From NCBI GenBank assembly GCA_050015355.1, contig JBEKBO010000019.1:1-53623 (forward strand): 53,623 bases of DNA, read 5' to 3'. The position numbers and the translations under genes were made by a program. Shown one piece after another: positions 25,832-34,435 of the stretch (position 1 is its first letter; the number at the start of each line of letters is the position of its first letter). The notes below the pieces were generated by a model. The model saw nothing but the letters and a program-made list of their open reading frames with translations. It was not told the origin of the DNA and ran no database searches. The stretch is from CAWBRT01 sp050015355 (GTDB taxonomy: Bacteria; Acidobacteriota; Terriglobia; Terriglobales; Acidobacteriaceae).

Positions 25832-27043
25832 GTGATGGAACCACTGCCAAAGCCGGTGAAGCAAGCGCTGGAAAACCTCAGGCAATCCGCCGGGCCCCAC
25901 CCGGATGCGGACCTGTTAGCCGCCTTCCAGGAAGGTGCGGTAACCGCGCGCGAGCGTGAACGCCTGCTCGCCCACTTTGCCGCCTGCGCACACTGCCGGG
26001 AGGTGGCGCGCCTTTCGCTTCCCGCGCCCGAGAGTAAGCAGCAGGTCATTGTTCCAGCGCCTTCTGGTCGGCGGCGCTGGCTAAACTGGGCCTCTGTTGC
26101 CATCACCACCGTTGTTCTGGGAAGCGTTGGCGTTATCTACCAAGTCGAACACCACGGCTCAGAACAAGCCAAACTGTCGGCAACGCGCAGCGACACCAGC
26201 ACTCCGGTAATCAATCCCGGGACGCCGGCAGCACCGGCCCCGCCTGCTGAGCGCCCGGCGAAGGCGACGAAAACTGCTCCTCCCTCCGACAAGGCCGGAG
26301 CTGTTGCCAGGCCGCCCGAACCGGCAACCACCGCGGCGGCACTCGACAGACACCCGGCGCCGTTGCGACAGAAGACGGGACCATCCGCTTTTTCATCGGC
26401 TGGGGCGGAAAAGAAAGTGCCTGACTTTGTTGCGGGCGGCAGCCAGGCGGCTGCTCAAGCCTTATCGCCCTCGACCGTTGATCGGGGTCCCCGGCGAGCC
26501 CCGCTCGCTGGGGAGATTGCAGCAGCGCACTCTGGAGCCAACGGCGAGGTGAGCTCCCGTGCCCCTGTGACGCCTTCTGTAACCGGCGGGCACCAGAGCG
26601 ATTCCCAGGCGACACGTTCGCAAGCGATGAAAACGATGAGCACGCCGGGCGAGACACAGCGCAAGACCACCCTGCCGCATAGCCCTTCGGCGTTGGACTC
26701 CGCCGCGCCGGCTCGCCCGCAGTGGCGGATCTCACCCGCGGGCGAGGTGCAGCGCGCGCTGGCGGGGAGCGACTGGCAGACCGTGCTCGCCCCGGCACAC
26801 ACGCGATTCCACGTGCTCGCCGTTGTCGGCAATGACGTATGGGCCGGCGGCTCCGAGGCTAGCTTGTTTCACTCCGTCGATGGCGGTGCGAATTGGACTC
26901 GGGTAGCGCTCCCGACAAACGAACCGGCGACTCCAACCATCACGCGGATTACATTTGATGACGCGCTCAACGGCACTGTCGACGCGGATAATGCGACTAC
27001 CTGGGCCACCGCCGACGGCGGCCGCACCTGGAGCCAACGCTAA
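25832..27043 (+). CDS. Zinc-finger anti-sigma-type membrane protein with YCF48-like C-terminal domain
   Basis: A 403-residue protein started by GTG-ATG after AAGGAGA. The cytoplasmic end bears an anti-sigma zinc finger (His48-x3-Cys52-x2-Cys55). One helix follows (about 89-111), then a long Pro/Ala/Ser-rich linker to about residue 300, and a C-terminal YCF48/sialidase-type beta-propeller fragment with two Asp-box-like SVDGGANW and TADGGRTW. It likely restrains the sigma factor and may sense something outside the membrane. Residues about 218-228 come from a family A hairpin within the linker. Confidence 0.8.
   Translation: MMEPLPKPVKQALENLRQSAGPHPDADLLAAFQEGAVTARERERLLAHFAACAHCREVARLSLPAPESKQQVIVPAPSGRRRWLNWASVAITTVVLGSVGVIYQVEHHGSEQAKLSATRSDTSTPVINPGTPAAPAPPAERPAKATKTAPPSDKAGAVARPPEPATTAAALDRHPAPLRQKTGPSAFSSAGAEKKVPDFVAGGSQAAAQALSPSTVDRGPRRAPLAGEIAAAHSGANGEVSSRAPVTPSVTGGHQSDSQATRSQAMKTMSTPGETQRKTTLPHSPSALDSAAPARPQWRISPAGEVQRALAGSDWQTVLAPAHTRFHVLAVVGNDVWAGGSEASLFHSVDGGANWTRVALPTNEPATPTITRITFDDALNGTVDADNATTWATADGGRTWSQR
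26484..26514. repeat. Family A hairpin inside the anti-sigma gene
   Basis: GGGGTCCCCG, stem GCGAGC, loop CCC, stem GCTCGC, TGGGGAG. It lies in the low-complexity linker and keeps the frame. Confidence 0.85.
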
Positions 27044-27082
27044 GGACACTTCGGAGCGACCCATTGCAGAACAGCCCGCTTT

Positions 27083-27233
27083 ACAGGCTGCTGAAAAACT
27101 GTTCTCCGAGGTGTCATCCTGAGCGCAGCGAAGGATCTGCTGTTTGCGCGTGATGAAAAAAGCAGATCCTTCGGTCGCGCAAAACCGGCGCGACCTCAGG
27201 ATGACACTGCTACGACTTTTTCAGCGCAGCCCG
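27083..27233. repeat. Family F ends enclosing a full family B palindrome
   Basis: Outer ends ACAGGCTGCTGAAAAAC and TTTTTCAGCGCAGCC enclose 27111-27208, whose ends are GTGTCATCCTGAG and CTCAGGATGACAC; inner arms are GCGAAGGATCTGC and GCAGATCCTTCG. It fills the gap after the anti-sigma gene, with no gene seen. Confidence 0.85.
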
Positions 27234-27235
27234 CT

Positions 27236-27817
27236 CTAGCTGTGGCAGTCCACCACCACCACCCGGTCGCCCTCCCAGCCGGTGGATTTCAGCCACTCAA
27301 GCGGCGGCAACTCCAGCGCTTGCACGCGTTTTTCGTCGGGACCCCACGGTATGCGCCGCTCCGAGCTGTACCAGCCCCGCATACCCAAACACACTGCGTA
27401 GAACTTGCCCTCGTACTGCTCGGCGGTCAAATCCGCCAGCAGAATGCTGTCGCCGTCATAAGGCTTCCACTCCGAGGAGGACTTCAGGTGCGTTCCCTTG
27501 CCCTGGCAGCCGTTGCAACCGCCCAGGCTCTCCTGGTGTTCGCGCGTGGTGCGCGAGTAGTCCATCTCTTTGACCCATTGGCCGCCGTCAAGTGTGTGGG
27601 TCTCGATCGGTGGCGGCAGCTCAAGCCGCTTGCCCGTTCCGTTGCAGAGCACGCAGGTCTCAAAGTTGTCCGGGTCTTGCTCCGCGTCGTAACCATCGAG
27701 CAGTCCGGTAAAGCGTCCGCCAACCTCGAAGCCGTCCCATTCGGCGTTGCGGTAGGGCTCCAGGGCCTCGGCTACACTACAGTCTTGCGGAACGATGACG
27801 AGCACGGCTGCGTGCAT
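27236..27817 (-). CDS. Unknown protein with two DnaJ-type CxxCxGxG zinc motifs
   Basis: A 193-residue cytoplasmic protein; ATG 27817 has GGAGG eight bases upstream. Two CxxCxGxG motifs (Cys55-Cys58 and Cys101-Cys104) can form one zinc site as in half of the DnaJ central domain. The N-terminal part has WDGFEVGGRFTGLLDGYD, a pattern shared by proteins of unknown function in phages and bacteria. The C-terminus ends with VVVVDCHS. Its promoter-proximal neighbour is the 83-residue helical protein. No function is known to me; thiol or zinc binding is the firm part. Confidence 0.72.
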   Translation of the reverse strand: MHAAVLVIVPQDCSVAEALEPYRNAEWDGFEVGGRFTGLLDGYDAEQDPDNFETCVLCNGTGKRLELPPPIETHTLDGGQWVKEMDYSRTTREHQESLGGCNGCQGKGTHLKSSSEWKPYDGDSILLADLTAEQYEGKFYAVCLGMRGWYSSERRIPWGPDEKRVQALELPPLEWLKSTGWEGDRVVVVDCHS

Positions 27818-27840
27818 GCTTGCTTCCTCCAAGAGCTGGT

Positions 27841-28092
27841 TTAGCTGAACTGGCTGCGGAAAACGCCCTTGATGTGCTCCAACCGCTTCTCCAGTTTTTC
27901 GACCTCCTGCTCAAGGCCGAGTTCGCCGGCCAGTTCAATAGCGCTGTAGAAGGACTCTTTCGCGTCACTGTAATAGGCGGTAGCGGCGCTCGATGAGTGG
28001 GCCTTCTCGTATAGATCATCGTAAGCCTGCTCACCGGCTCGCTTGCAAAGTTCCAGTTGCTGTAGTTTTTTTTCACGCTCTTCCGGGGTCAT
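27841..28092 (-). CDS. Small helical protein of unknown function
   Basis: An 83-residue, charged, mostly alpha-helical protein (MTPEEREKKLQQLELCKRAG, then EKLEKRLEHIK), possibly a coiled coil. It ends 23 bases before the start of the zinc-motif protein, so the two are likely one operon. No family is recognised. Confidence 0.6.
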   Translation of the reverse strand: MTPEEREKKLQQLELCKRAGEQAYDDLYEKAHSSSAATAYYSDAKESFYSAIELAGELGLEQEVEKLEKRLEHIKGVFRSQFS

Positions 28093-28301
28093 TTTTTGCG
28101 CCGTCCTGTAATCGCCAAAACTGCCTGGTTGCCCATGCTACACCGAACGCCATTCGGGCAGTATCCTCGTTGGCGTATCCGGAGCCGGGCTTCATGGAAC
28201 GCGCCTTTCGCAAAACTGCTTAACGAAAGAAAATGCAGGCTGTCCTGATTGCCATCTTCCCACCATATGTGCGAAAGTTCCTGATAGTCGAAGGAGCCGC
28301 A

Positions 28302-29009
28302 ATGAAATGGCGAGTTAAGTTGTGGATGTTTGCGCTTGCAATGACGACGCTGCTGACCGCGGCCGCCGCCCAGGATGCCCCTGCTCTTAAGACGCAGGTG
28401 GAAAAGCGAAGTTATGCTTTGGGGCTGGATCTAGGCCGGCAGCTTCGCAAGGAATCTCTGGAAGTGGACCCTGCTCGCTTCGCCCAGGGGTTCAAGGACG
28501 CATTGGCCGGCAACCAGGCTCTGATGAGCGACGAAGAGGTCCGCGCCGCCATCGTTGACCTGCAAAACGAGATGAGGGCCAAGCAGGCCCAGGCGCAGAA
28601 GGAACTGGCGGAGAAGAATAAGCAGGCGGGTGAGGCGTTCCTGGCTGAGAACAAGAAAAAAGAAGGAGTGGTGACGCTGCCCAGCGGATTGCAGTACAAG
28701 ATTCTGAAAGCCGGGGATGGGAAAAAGCCCACCGCCGAGGATACTGTCGTGTGCCAGTATCGCGGCACTCTGATCGACGGCAAGGAATTCGACAGCTCTT
28801 ATAAGCGCAACCAGCCGGCGACTTTCCCGGTCAACCGGGTCATCAAGGGATGGACCGAAGCGCTCCAACTCATGCCTACGGGATCGAAGTGGCAATTGTT
28901 CATTCCACCCGATCTTGCCTACGGCGAACGCGGCGCTGGGGCCGACGTTCCGCCGAACTCCACGCTCATTTTTGAGGTGGAGCTGGTCTCTATCCAGCCC
29001 AAGTCTTGA
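28302..29009 (+). CDS. FKBP-type peptidyl-prolyl isomerase, Mip-like, exported
   Basis: A 235-residue protein from ATG 28302, with GAAGGAG five bases upstream. A signal peptide (to about AAAAQ, residue 23) is followed by the Mip/FkpA helical dimerisation domain (about 30-125, KRSYALGLDLG and a long charged helix) and an FKBP domain (about 135-233) with VQYRGTLIDGKEFDSS-like sequence, GWTEALQLM and AYGERGAG. It probably folds proteins in the periplasm. Confidence 0.93.
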   Translation: MKWRVKLWMFALAMTTLLTAAAAQDAPALKTQVEKRSYALGLDLGRQLRKESLEVDPARFAQGFKDALAGNQALMSDEEVRAAIVDLQNEMRAKQAQAQKELAEKNKQAGEAFLAENKKKEGVVTLPSGLQYKILKAGDGKKPTAEDTVVCQYRGTLIDGKEFDSSYKRNQPATFPVNRVIKGWTEALQLMPTGSKWQLFIPPDLAYGERGAGADVPPNSTLIFEVELVSIQPKS

Positions 29010-29154
29010 TGATGTCCTGATGATATTGATCGCCCCGGGCGCCTCTCCGCGGTGGAAAGAATTCCGTACTCGCGCCCGGCGGTTCATGTCAGAATAGTGC
29101 TATTCATCATTCAAGCTGCGCCGCTGGAGCAGTTTCAACGTAGATGTACCCAGT

Positions 29155-29290
29155 GCTAGCCGCGCGGGGTATAGCTTCCGCGAATCTGGTCTGGCGATCC
29201 GGCGATTTCAAGCGGTCCAGAACAGTTCCGCGAAAGGTGCGTTCATGGAGGTTGATGGCTCCGGGATGCGCTTATTCTGAAACCACTATA
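29155..29290. repeat. Family C motif and associated sequences
   Basis: GCGGGGTATAGCTTCCGCGAATCTGGTC, a further TTCCGCGAAAGG and GTTGATGGCTCCGGGATGCGC. The last piece also occurs at 37170 and, in part, at 39790. They form the leader of the flavoprotein gene. Confidence 0.65.
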
Positions 29291-29299
29291 GGAGTAAGC

Positions 29300-29878
29300 A
29301 TGAAGGTCCTTTTGATCAGCGGCAGCCCCAAACCAAACGGAAACACCGCGCAACTCATGCAGGAGTGCGCCAAGGTCATTCAAGACGCCGGCGTCGAGGC
29401 GGAGATTGTTTCGTTTGCGGGCATGAAGATCGAGGCGTGCATCGCCTGCATGAAATGTTCCAAGACCGGCGAGTGCGGGCTCGACGACGGGCTCAACGAG
29501 GTCATCAGGAAAGTCAAGCAAGCCGAAGGCCTGATCGTGGGCGCTCCGGTTTACTTCGGAACTGCCCGTGGCGACGTGATGTGCGCTTTGCAGCGGATAG
29601 GCTACGTTTCCCGGAACAATGGCATGTTCCTGGCCGGCAAGGTCGGCGGGCCTATTGCCGTCGCGCGGCGCGGTGGGCAGACGCTCACCCTGCAGGAAAT
29701 GCTGATGTTCTTCCTGATCAACGATATGATCGTGCCGGGATCTACCTACTGGAACATGGTGTTTGGCCGGCTGCCGGGAGAAGCGCTCAACGACGAAGAA
29801 GGAGTCGCGACCATACGGCACTTCGCCACCAACGTCGCCAACTTGGTGAAGAAGCTCCATCCCGCAGCCGCGAATTAG
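29300..29878 (+). CDS. Flavodoxin-fold NADPH-dependent FMN reductase / iron-sulfur flavoprotein-like
   Basis: A 192-residue protein. The ATG at 29300 follows ATAGGAGTAAGC. The FMN-phosphate loop GSPKPNGNTAQL and the GAPVYFGT strand mark the flavodoxin fold. CIACMKCSKTGEC (Cys-x2-Cys-x2-Cys-x5-Cys) matches the compact cysteine motif of iron-sulfur flavoproteins, so a 4Fe-4S cluster is possible. Likely an electron-transfer or quinone-reducing role in the cytoplasm. Confidence 0.82.
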   Translation: MKVLLISGSPKPNGNTAQLMQECAKVIQDAGVEAEIVSFAGMKIEACIACMKCSKTGECGLDDGLNEVIRKVKQAEGLIVGAPVYFGTARGDVMCALQRIGYVSRNNGMFLAGKVGGPIAVARRGGQTLTLQEMLMFFLINDMIVPGSTYWNMVFGRLPGEALNDEEGVATIRHFATNVANLVKKLHPAAAN

Positions 29879-29898
29879 AGCGGTTTCACTGGTGCGGT

Positions 29899-29995
29899 TA
29901 GGTGCCCTATCCTTTGCCAGCGTTGGCGAAGGGTGGGTGGCCCATTCAAGCCATCTTTTGGCTTGAGTGGGGCAGCGTTTGCCAACGTGGACAAT
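29899..29995. repeat. Family D hairpins
   Basis: GGTGCCCTATCCTTTGCCAGC, GGCGAAGGGTGG, and GGCCCATTCAAGCC/GGCTTGAGTGGGGC. Two hairpins with the CCC...GGG ends of family D between the flavoprotein and Sel1 genes. Confidence 0.55.
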
Positions 29996-30022
29996 AGTTA
30001 CACGAGCTCAGGCGGCCTGGTG

Positions 30023-30898
30023 CTAACGGTCCGGGAAAGTGCTTCGCGGCCTGGCTTCCCGTTTGCTTGCCTCCAGCGTCCGCATGTACATGTTCAGCCT
30101 TTCGTTGTACTCGGCTTTCTTGTCGGGCGGAACCAGCGAGATCACCAGTTGTTGCGTCTCTACCGCGTTTTCGAACTGTCCTTCCGCATAGTAGGCCGCG
30201 GCCAGCGTGGACAGAAACACCGGGTTGTACTTGAACGAGGCTACCGCCTTTTTGGCGTAATCCAGCGCCGCGCGGGGATTGCGCAGGTCTGGATTTGACC
30301 CCAGGTAAATGACCGCTAGATTGTTCTGTGCGCTGGCGTAACCCTTATCGGCGGCTTTGCGATACCAGTACATCGCCTGGTCCACGTCTTTTGTCAAGCC
30401 ACCCCGGCCTTTCTCATACATCAGGCCTAAATAATTCTGCGCCGATTCGTCCCCTTTTTCGGCCGCCTTGCGAAACCAACTTACGCCTTGCACCTCGTCT
30501 TTCGCCATTCCCCCACGGCCGTCCAGGCACATCAGCCCCAGGTTTCTCATCGCGTTTGCTTCGCCCTGGTCGGCCGCTTTGCGATACCAGAACGCGGCTT
30601 GCACGTCGTCTTTCGCCAACCCGCCGCGCCCCTCTTCGTACATCCACGCAAGAAAGGTTTCGGAATTCACCTGGCCCTGGTCGGCCGCCTTGCGGAACCA
30701 AACGGCTGCCGCAGCCTCATCCTTTTTGAGACCATCGGTCGCCAGCAAATAGGCTCGTCCCAGCAGGAACTGCGCCACCGCCTCACCCTTTTCCGCCCGC
30801 GTCCGCAACTCGGCGAGCCCGCTATCGCCGCCGTCCCCGAACGCAAAACAGGCGAGCGCCAGAATCGCCAACACGAGTGCAACCGATCTCCTCATCAT
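30023..30898 (-). CDS. Exported Sel1-repeat protein
   Basis: A 291-residue protein with a signal peptide (to about residue 22) and four Sel1-like repeats (KDEAAAAVWFRKAADQG-type units, from residue 58 to 200), then a TPR-like C-terminus (AALDYAKKAVASF, AAAYYAEGQFENAVE). Sel1 proteins form helical scaffolds for protein contacts; the partner is unknown. Single gene. Confidence 0.88.
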   Translation of the reverse strand: MMRRSVALVLAILALACFAFGDGGDSGLAELRTRAEKGEAVAQFLLGRAYLLATDGLKKDEAAAAVWFRKAADQGQVNSETFLAWMYEEGRGGLAKDDVQAAFWYRKAADQGEANAMRNLGLMCLDGRGGMAKDEVQGVSWFRKAAEKGDESAQNYLGLMYEKGRGGLTKDVDQAMYWYRKAADKGYASAQNNLAVIYLGSNPDLRNPRAALDYAKKAVASFKYNPVFLSTLAAAYYAEGQFENAVETQQLVISLVPPDKKAEYNERLNMYMRTLEASKREARPRSTFPDR

Positions 30899-31034
30899 TT
30901 GCGAGCCTCTCCAGATGAATGCCGGGGCTGCGCCGCCATCTTCCGCGTCGCAGCCGTATGGATTTGTTAGCAGGTCCGACTACATTCTAGACCAGTTTCC
31001 CAGCCCAGATTCGCAAAAGCTCTATCTCATCACC

Positions 31035-32933
31035 TCAGCGGTTGGAGCCAACTCCGCTCTCCGCTTTCCAGCCCAGTCCGCGCCGCAAACCGGCGCCGCG
31101 AGAGGCAATGCGAGGAAGCGTGACTGGCAGCGTCCCTCGCACCGCAATCTCGCCGAATATCGCCTTCACCGCGCTAATCTCCGATACCGTGGCCGTCGAG
31201 TAAAGGCAAAGATAGTTCTGCACCTCCGGATAACTGCTTGCCATGTAAGGGCTTCCCATGGCCAAAACAACCGTCTTGGCGCCCGCGACTGCCAGGATCG
31301 CTTTCAGCAGATCTCCGGTGCTCTGCTCCATGTCGAGTCCGCCGCCCGTTCCGCGTGCCCCGCGCCCTGGGACCGGGACGATGTAGACCGGCGCGATCAC
31401 CACCCTGGCCTGTCGCACCGCGTCCAGCACGTCCGAGGCAAGCCATGCCGCGCTGGCTTCGTCGACGTAGTACACCGTCGCCGACGGCAGCCGGGCGCGC
31501 AACAGCCTGTCGAGCACTCGCCCGGAATCGCCGCGCGCGTCATCGGTGAAGATCACCGCCACAACGTCATCACCGCCTGCCGCGCCGTTGCCGCCCGTCA
31601 CTCCGCCGCTGGCGGAGCTCTTCAGCGGCAGCGCCCGCCCATTGTCGCGCACAAGGGTTACGGCGGCATCCGCTATCTGCTGTGCGATGGCCTGGTTTTC
31701 CGGCCTGCCGACCACCTCGGCGAGCGCATTCAAATCCACGAGCCGCGACTTGTGCAGTTTGAGCCCCGCCTTGGCCCGCAGAATCTTCAGCACCGAGTCG
31801 TCGATCCGGCTCTCGGCGATCTCTCCGCTGCGCACCGCCTGCACCACGCCTCGATAAGAATTCTCCAGGTCCGCTGGAGCCACGATCATGTCTTCGCCCG
31901 CCTTCACCGCCTCGACCGCCGCCCGCGCCGCCGCACTGGCCGGCGGCAGCTTCGCGAACAGCGATGTCAGCGCGCCCATATCCATTGCGTCGGTCACCAC
32001 CAGTCCGCGGAATCCCATCTGTCCCTGCAACACCTCTTGAATAATGCGGGGCGAAATGCTTGCCACCCGCTTGCTGTCGGCGTCCAGCGCGGGAGCGGTT
32101 ACGTGAGCCACCATGATGCTGTCTACGCCGGCTGCAATGGCGGCGCGGAACGGCGCCAGCTCCACTTCGTTCAAGTGCTTCGCGTCGCCACTCACGCTGG
32201 CCACCGCCAGGTGCGTATCGGTCTGCGTATCGCCGTGTCCCGGAAAGTGTTTCGCCGTCGTCAGCATCCCTGTTCCCCGGGCGCCGGCGATATAGGCGGC
32301 CACCAGCTCGCTGATTTCCGCGACATCTTCCCCAAAACTACGCGTATTGATGATCGGGTTGAGCGGGTTCGAATTGATGTCGGCCACGGGAAAGAAGTTC
32401 CAGTGCACCCCGACCGCCCGCGCTTCGATGGCCGTGATTCTGCCGAACAGGAAGGCAAAATCCTTGCTGTGCGTCGCTCCGAAGGCCATGGCGTGCGGGA
32501 AAACCGTCCCCCCGCTCAACCTCATGGGCACGCCGCGCTCGAAATCGGCGGCGAAGATCAGCGGCAGCTCCGAATCGCGCTGCAGTTGGTTGGTCAGCGC
32601 TGCCATCTCGTACGGACTGCTCTTTCTCAGCAGCGATCCGTCCCATGGAACCGTCACGCCGAAGGCTCCGATGTGGAACCTGCGCATCGTGTCGCGCAGT
32701 TGCTGGTACTCGGGACCATTCACGTTGAGGAATGCCGAGCGCGCCCAGATCATGAACATCTGGCCGACCTTTTCCTCCAGCGACATTTTTTTCAACGTGT
32801 TAAGCGCCCACTGCTCGCCTTCCTGGTCCACTCCTATGCCTTGCCCGTGCTCACCGGCCGACGCCGGCGCTTGCCCGAAGGCACCCTTCACCACCAGCAT
32901 GGCGAGCAGGAAAAAAAACAAAACTCTGCGCAT
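31035..32933 (-). CDS. Glycoside hydrolase family 3, beta-N-acetylhexosaminidase type, exported
   Basis: A 632-residue protein with a signal peptide (RRVLFFFLLAMLVV, cleaved after AFG). The N-terminal TIM barrel has the NagZ-type signature from Lys228 to His241 (KHFPGHG ... DTH), with Asp-His as acid/base pair, and a nucleophile-like VVTDAMD (Asp315). A C-terminal alpha/beta domain (about 400-625) follows, as in longer family members. It likely hydrolyses GlcNAc-containing muropeptides or chitin oligomers outside the cytoplasm. A long antisense frame over it is an artefact of composition. Confidence 0.9.
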   Translation of the reverse strand: MRRVLFFFLLAMLVVKGAFGQAPASAGEHGQGIGVDQEGEQWALNTLKKMSLEEKVGQMFMIWARSAFLNVNGPEYQQLRDTMRRFHIGAFGVTVPWDGSLLRKSSPYEMAALTNQLQRDSELPLIFAADFERGVPMRLSGGTVFPHAMAFGATHSKDFAFLFGRITAIEARAVGVHWNFFPVADINSNPLNPIINTRSFGEDVAEISELVAAYIAGARGTGMLTTAKHFPGHGDTQTDTHLAVASVSGDAKHLNEVELAPFRAAIAAGVDSIMVAHVTAPALDADSKRVASISPRIIQEVLQGQMGFRGLVVTDAMDMGALTSLFAKLPPASAAARAAVEAVKAGEDMIVAPADLENSYRGVVQAVRSGEIAESRIDDSVLKILRAKAGLKLHKSRLVDLNALAEVVGRPENQAIAQQIADAAVTLVRDNGRALPLKSSASGGVTGGNGAAGGDDVVAVIFTDDARGDSGRVLDRLLRARLPSATVYYVDEASAAWLASDVLDAVRQARVVIAPVYIVPVPGRGARGTGGGLDMEQSTGDLLKAILAVAGAKTVVLAMGSPYMASSYPEVQNYLCLYSTATVSEISAVKAIFGEIAVRGTLPVTLPRIASRGAGLRRGLGWKAESGVGSNR

Positions 32934-33025
32934 GCGCCAACAATAGCAGCGCTCGATGCCAGCAGCAATCAGTGAAGTACCGCAAGGCCTGTTAACAGAC
33001 CCACGTTTCGCCCATCAGGGTTTCA

Positions 33026-33300
33026 GACGAGCCCCGCTCGTTAGGGTAATGGGCTGGCGTAAGGTAGTTCCAGTGTGGCGCGTCTCTCGGATGTCATCCT
33101 GAGCGAGCCGGGGTCCCCGGCGACGGCCGCTTTTTGCCGTCGCTGGGGTGGGGAAGCGAAGCATCTATGTATTTTTCCTGCGCCGAAATACATAGATTCT
33201 TCGCCTCCGCCTGAATAGCTGCTTGCTTGTCGAACGCAACGTCGGGTTCGCAGCATGAATGCTCCGGTCACGGACGCTCGGCGCTCCGGCTCAGAATGAC
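33026..33300. repeat. Family B element with nested family A hairpin
   Basis: GTCATCCTGAGCG at 33093 is broken by a family A hairpin (33110-33150, stem GCGACGGC/GCCGTCGC) and then continues AGCGAAGCATCTATGTATTT. Its right part pairs (AATACATAGATTCTTCGC), and it ends GCTCAGAATGACAT. A family A partial lies at 33028. This accounts for most of the 477-base gap; no gene is seen. Confidence 0.8.
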
Positions 33301-33410
33301 ATCTCCCTTAAGTTATTCGACTTGTGACGCACTACTCTAGGTAAGTTGAAACATGGATTGCGGGAAAGGCGTTTGTGAACCAGAGGTTGAGCGCTGAGAG
33401 CCCGTGCGCC

Positions 33411-34256
33411 CTAGCGGAGCTCATGCCAGGGCATTGCGAGAACGCCTGCTCCAACTATTGCGGGCGAGCTACCCGCGCCGTTGAGCTGCCAGCTCTGCGT
33501 CCCGGTTGCATGCTGCTCCGCGGAGATGGCCGGCACTTCACCCGTGCGGAGCTGCACGTTGTGAGCCGTCAGTGTCTGCTCGCCCAAGAAGCGAACCTCC
33601 GCCTTGGCGATAAAAGCAGTCTGCAACCACATTCCCATCACCTGTGAGAATTGCATGGTGATTTCCAGGCGCTTCAACCACCAGGAAGGAGTCTTAAGAG
33701 GCGCGCCTTCGATGCGCCGCACGTTAAAGTTCTCCGCATCGATCCACGCCCGGCCGCGGATCAGATCCTTGCTGTCGCGGAGTGGGGTGAGACTCAGGAC
33801 AAAGCAGTCATGTCCTTCGATTGTCTCTTTGCCAAGCAATTCAAAACGGTAGTTCTCCTCGGTGAGCGCCGTCTCTCTCCAGGAAGAAGCCATCTCCGCC
33901 TCGTGCTCCAGCACGCGGCGAACCACCCGCTCGCCTCTGCCGTTTCCAGAGGTGGCACGAATCGCGTACTCCTTGGTACCCGGGGGAGAGTAGCTGACCT
34001 CGGCCTGCACCTGGGAGCTGCTCTCCTGCTTCTTGCCATTGACCAGCTCATAATTCCGCAGAACCGTGTAAGAACGCGCCGCCAGATGGTTTTCCTGTTG
34101 GGCATGGGCCAGGCGCTCGACGATTTCGGCCAGCGCCGATGCATCCTTATCATTAGAAGGGATTTGCGTGGCCGCGCCGTCCCGCTCAAAGCAAGCGCCG
34201 AATGCCACCAGAACTCCCAACCAGATCGCGCCCCATCCTTTGGCCTTTGACTTCAC
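33411..34256 (-). CDS. Exported LolA-like protein
   Basis: A 281-residue protein. The GTG at 34256 is preferred because GGAGG lies four bases upstream; a longer frame to 34298 exists. The N-terminal WLGVLVAFGAC (with a Cys) suggests a lipoprotein or Sec signal. The rest is beta-rich (ARSYTVLRNYELVNGKK, SYSPPGTKEY, CFVLSLTPLRDSKDLIRGRAWID), like the outer-membrane lipoprotein-sorting fold. Function unknown. It is divergent from the FkbM gene. Confidence 0.62.
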   Translation of the reverse strand: MKSKAKGWGAIWLGVLVAFGACFERDGAATQIPSNDKDASALAEIVERLAHAQQENHLAARSYTVLRNYELVNGKKQESSSQVQAEVSYSPPGTKEYAIRATSGNGRGERVVRRVLEHEAEMASSWRETALTEENYRFELLGKETIEGHDCFVLSLTPLRDSKDLIRGRAWIDAENFNVRRIEGAPLKTPSWWLKRLEITMQFSQVMGMWLQTAFIAKAEVRFLGEQTLTAHNVQLRTGEVPAISAEQHATGTQSWQLNGAGSSPAIVGAGVLAMPWHELR

Positions 34257-34435
34257 AGCGCCTCCGTCCAGACTCAAGCAACTGCCTCGCCACAACACCG
34301 AGGGACCGCGAATTCCCCCTTGTATTGATAGATGCGCTCCAGAGCCGGAAGAGAGGCTCCCTCCGGCAACCTCGTATGGTTAAATCAGGGCGTACCACAC
34401 CCTCGATCATTAACCGAGACGTTCCGGGAGAGACA

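Noticed and set aside
30915..32975. 686-codon plus-strand frame opposite the GH3 gene
   Set aside because: The minus-strand protein carries all GH3 motifs; the opposite frame is Arg/His-rich and without homology.
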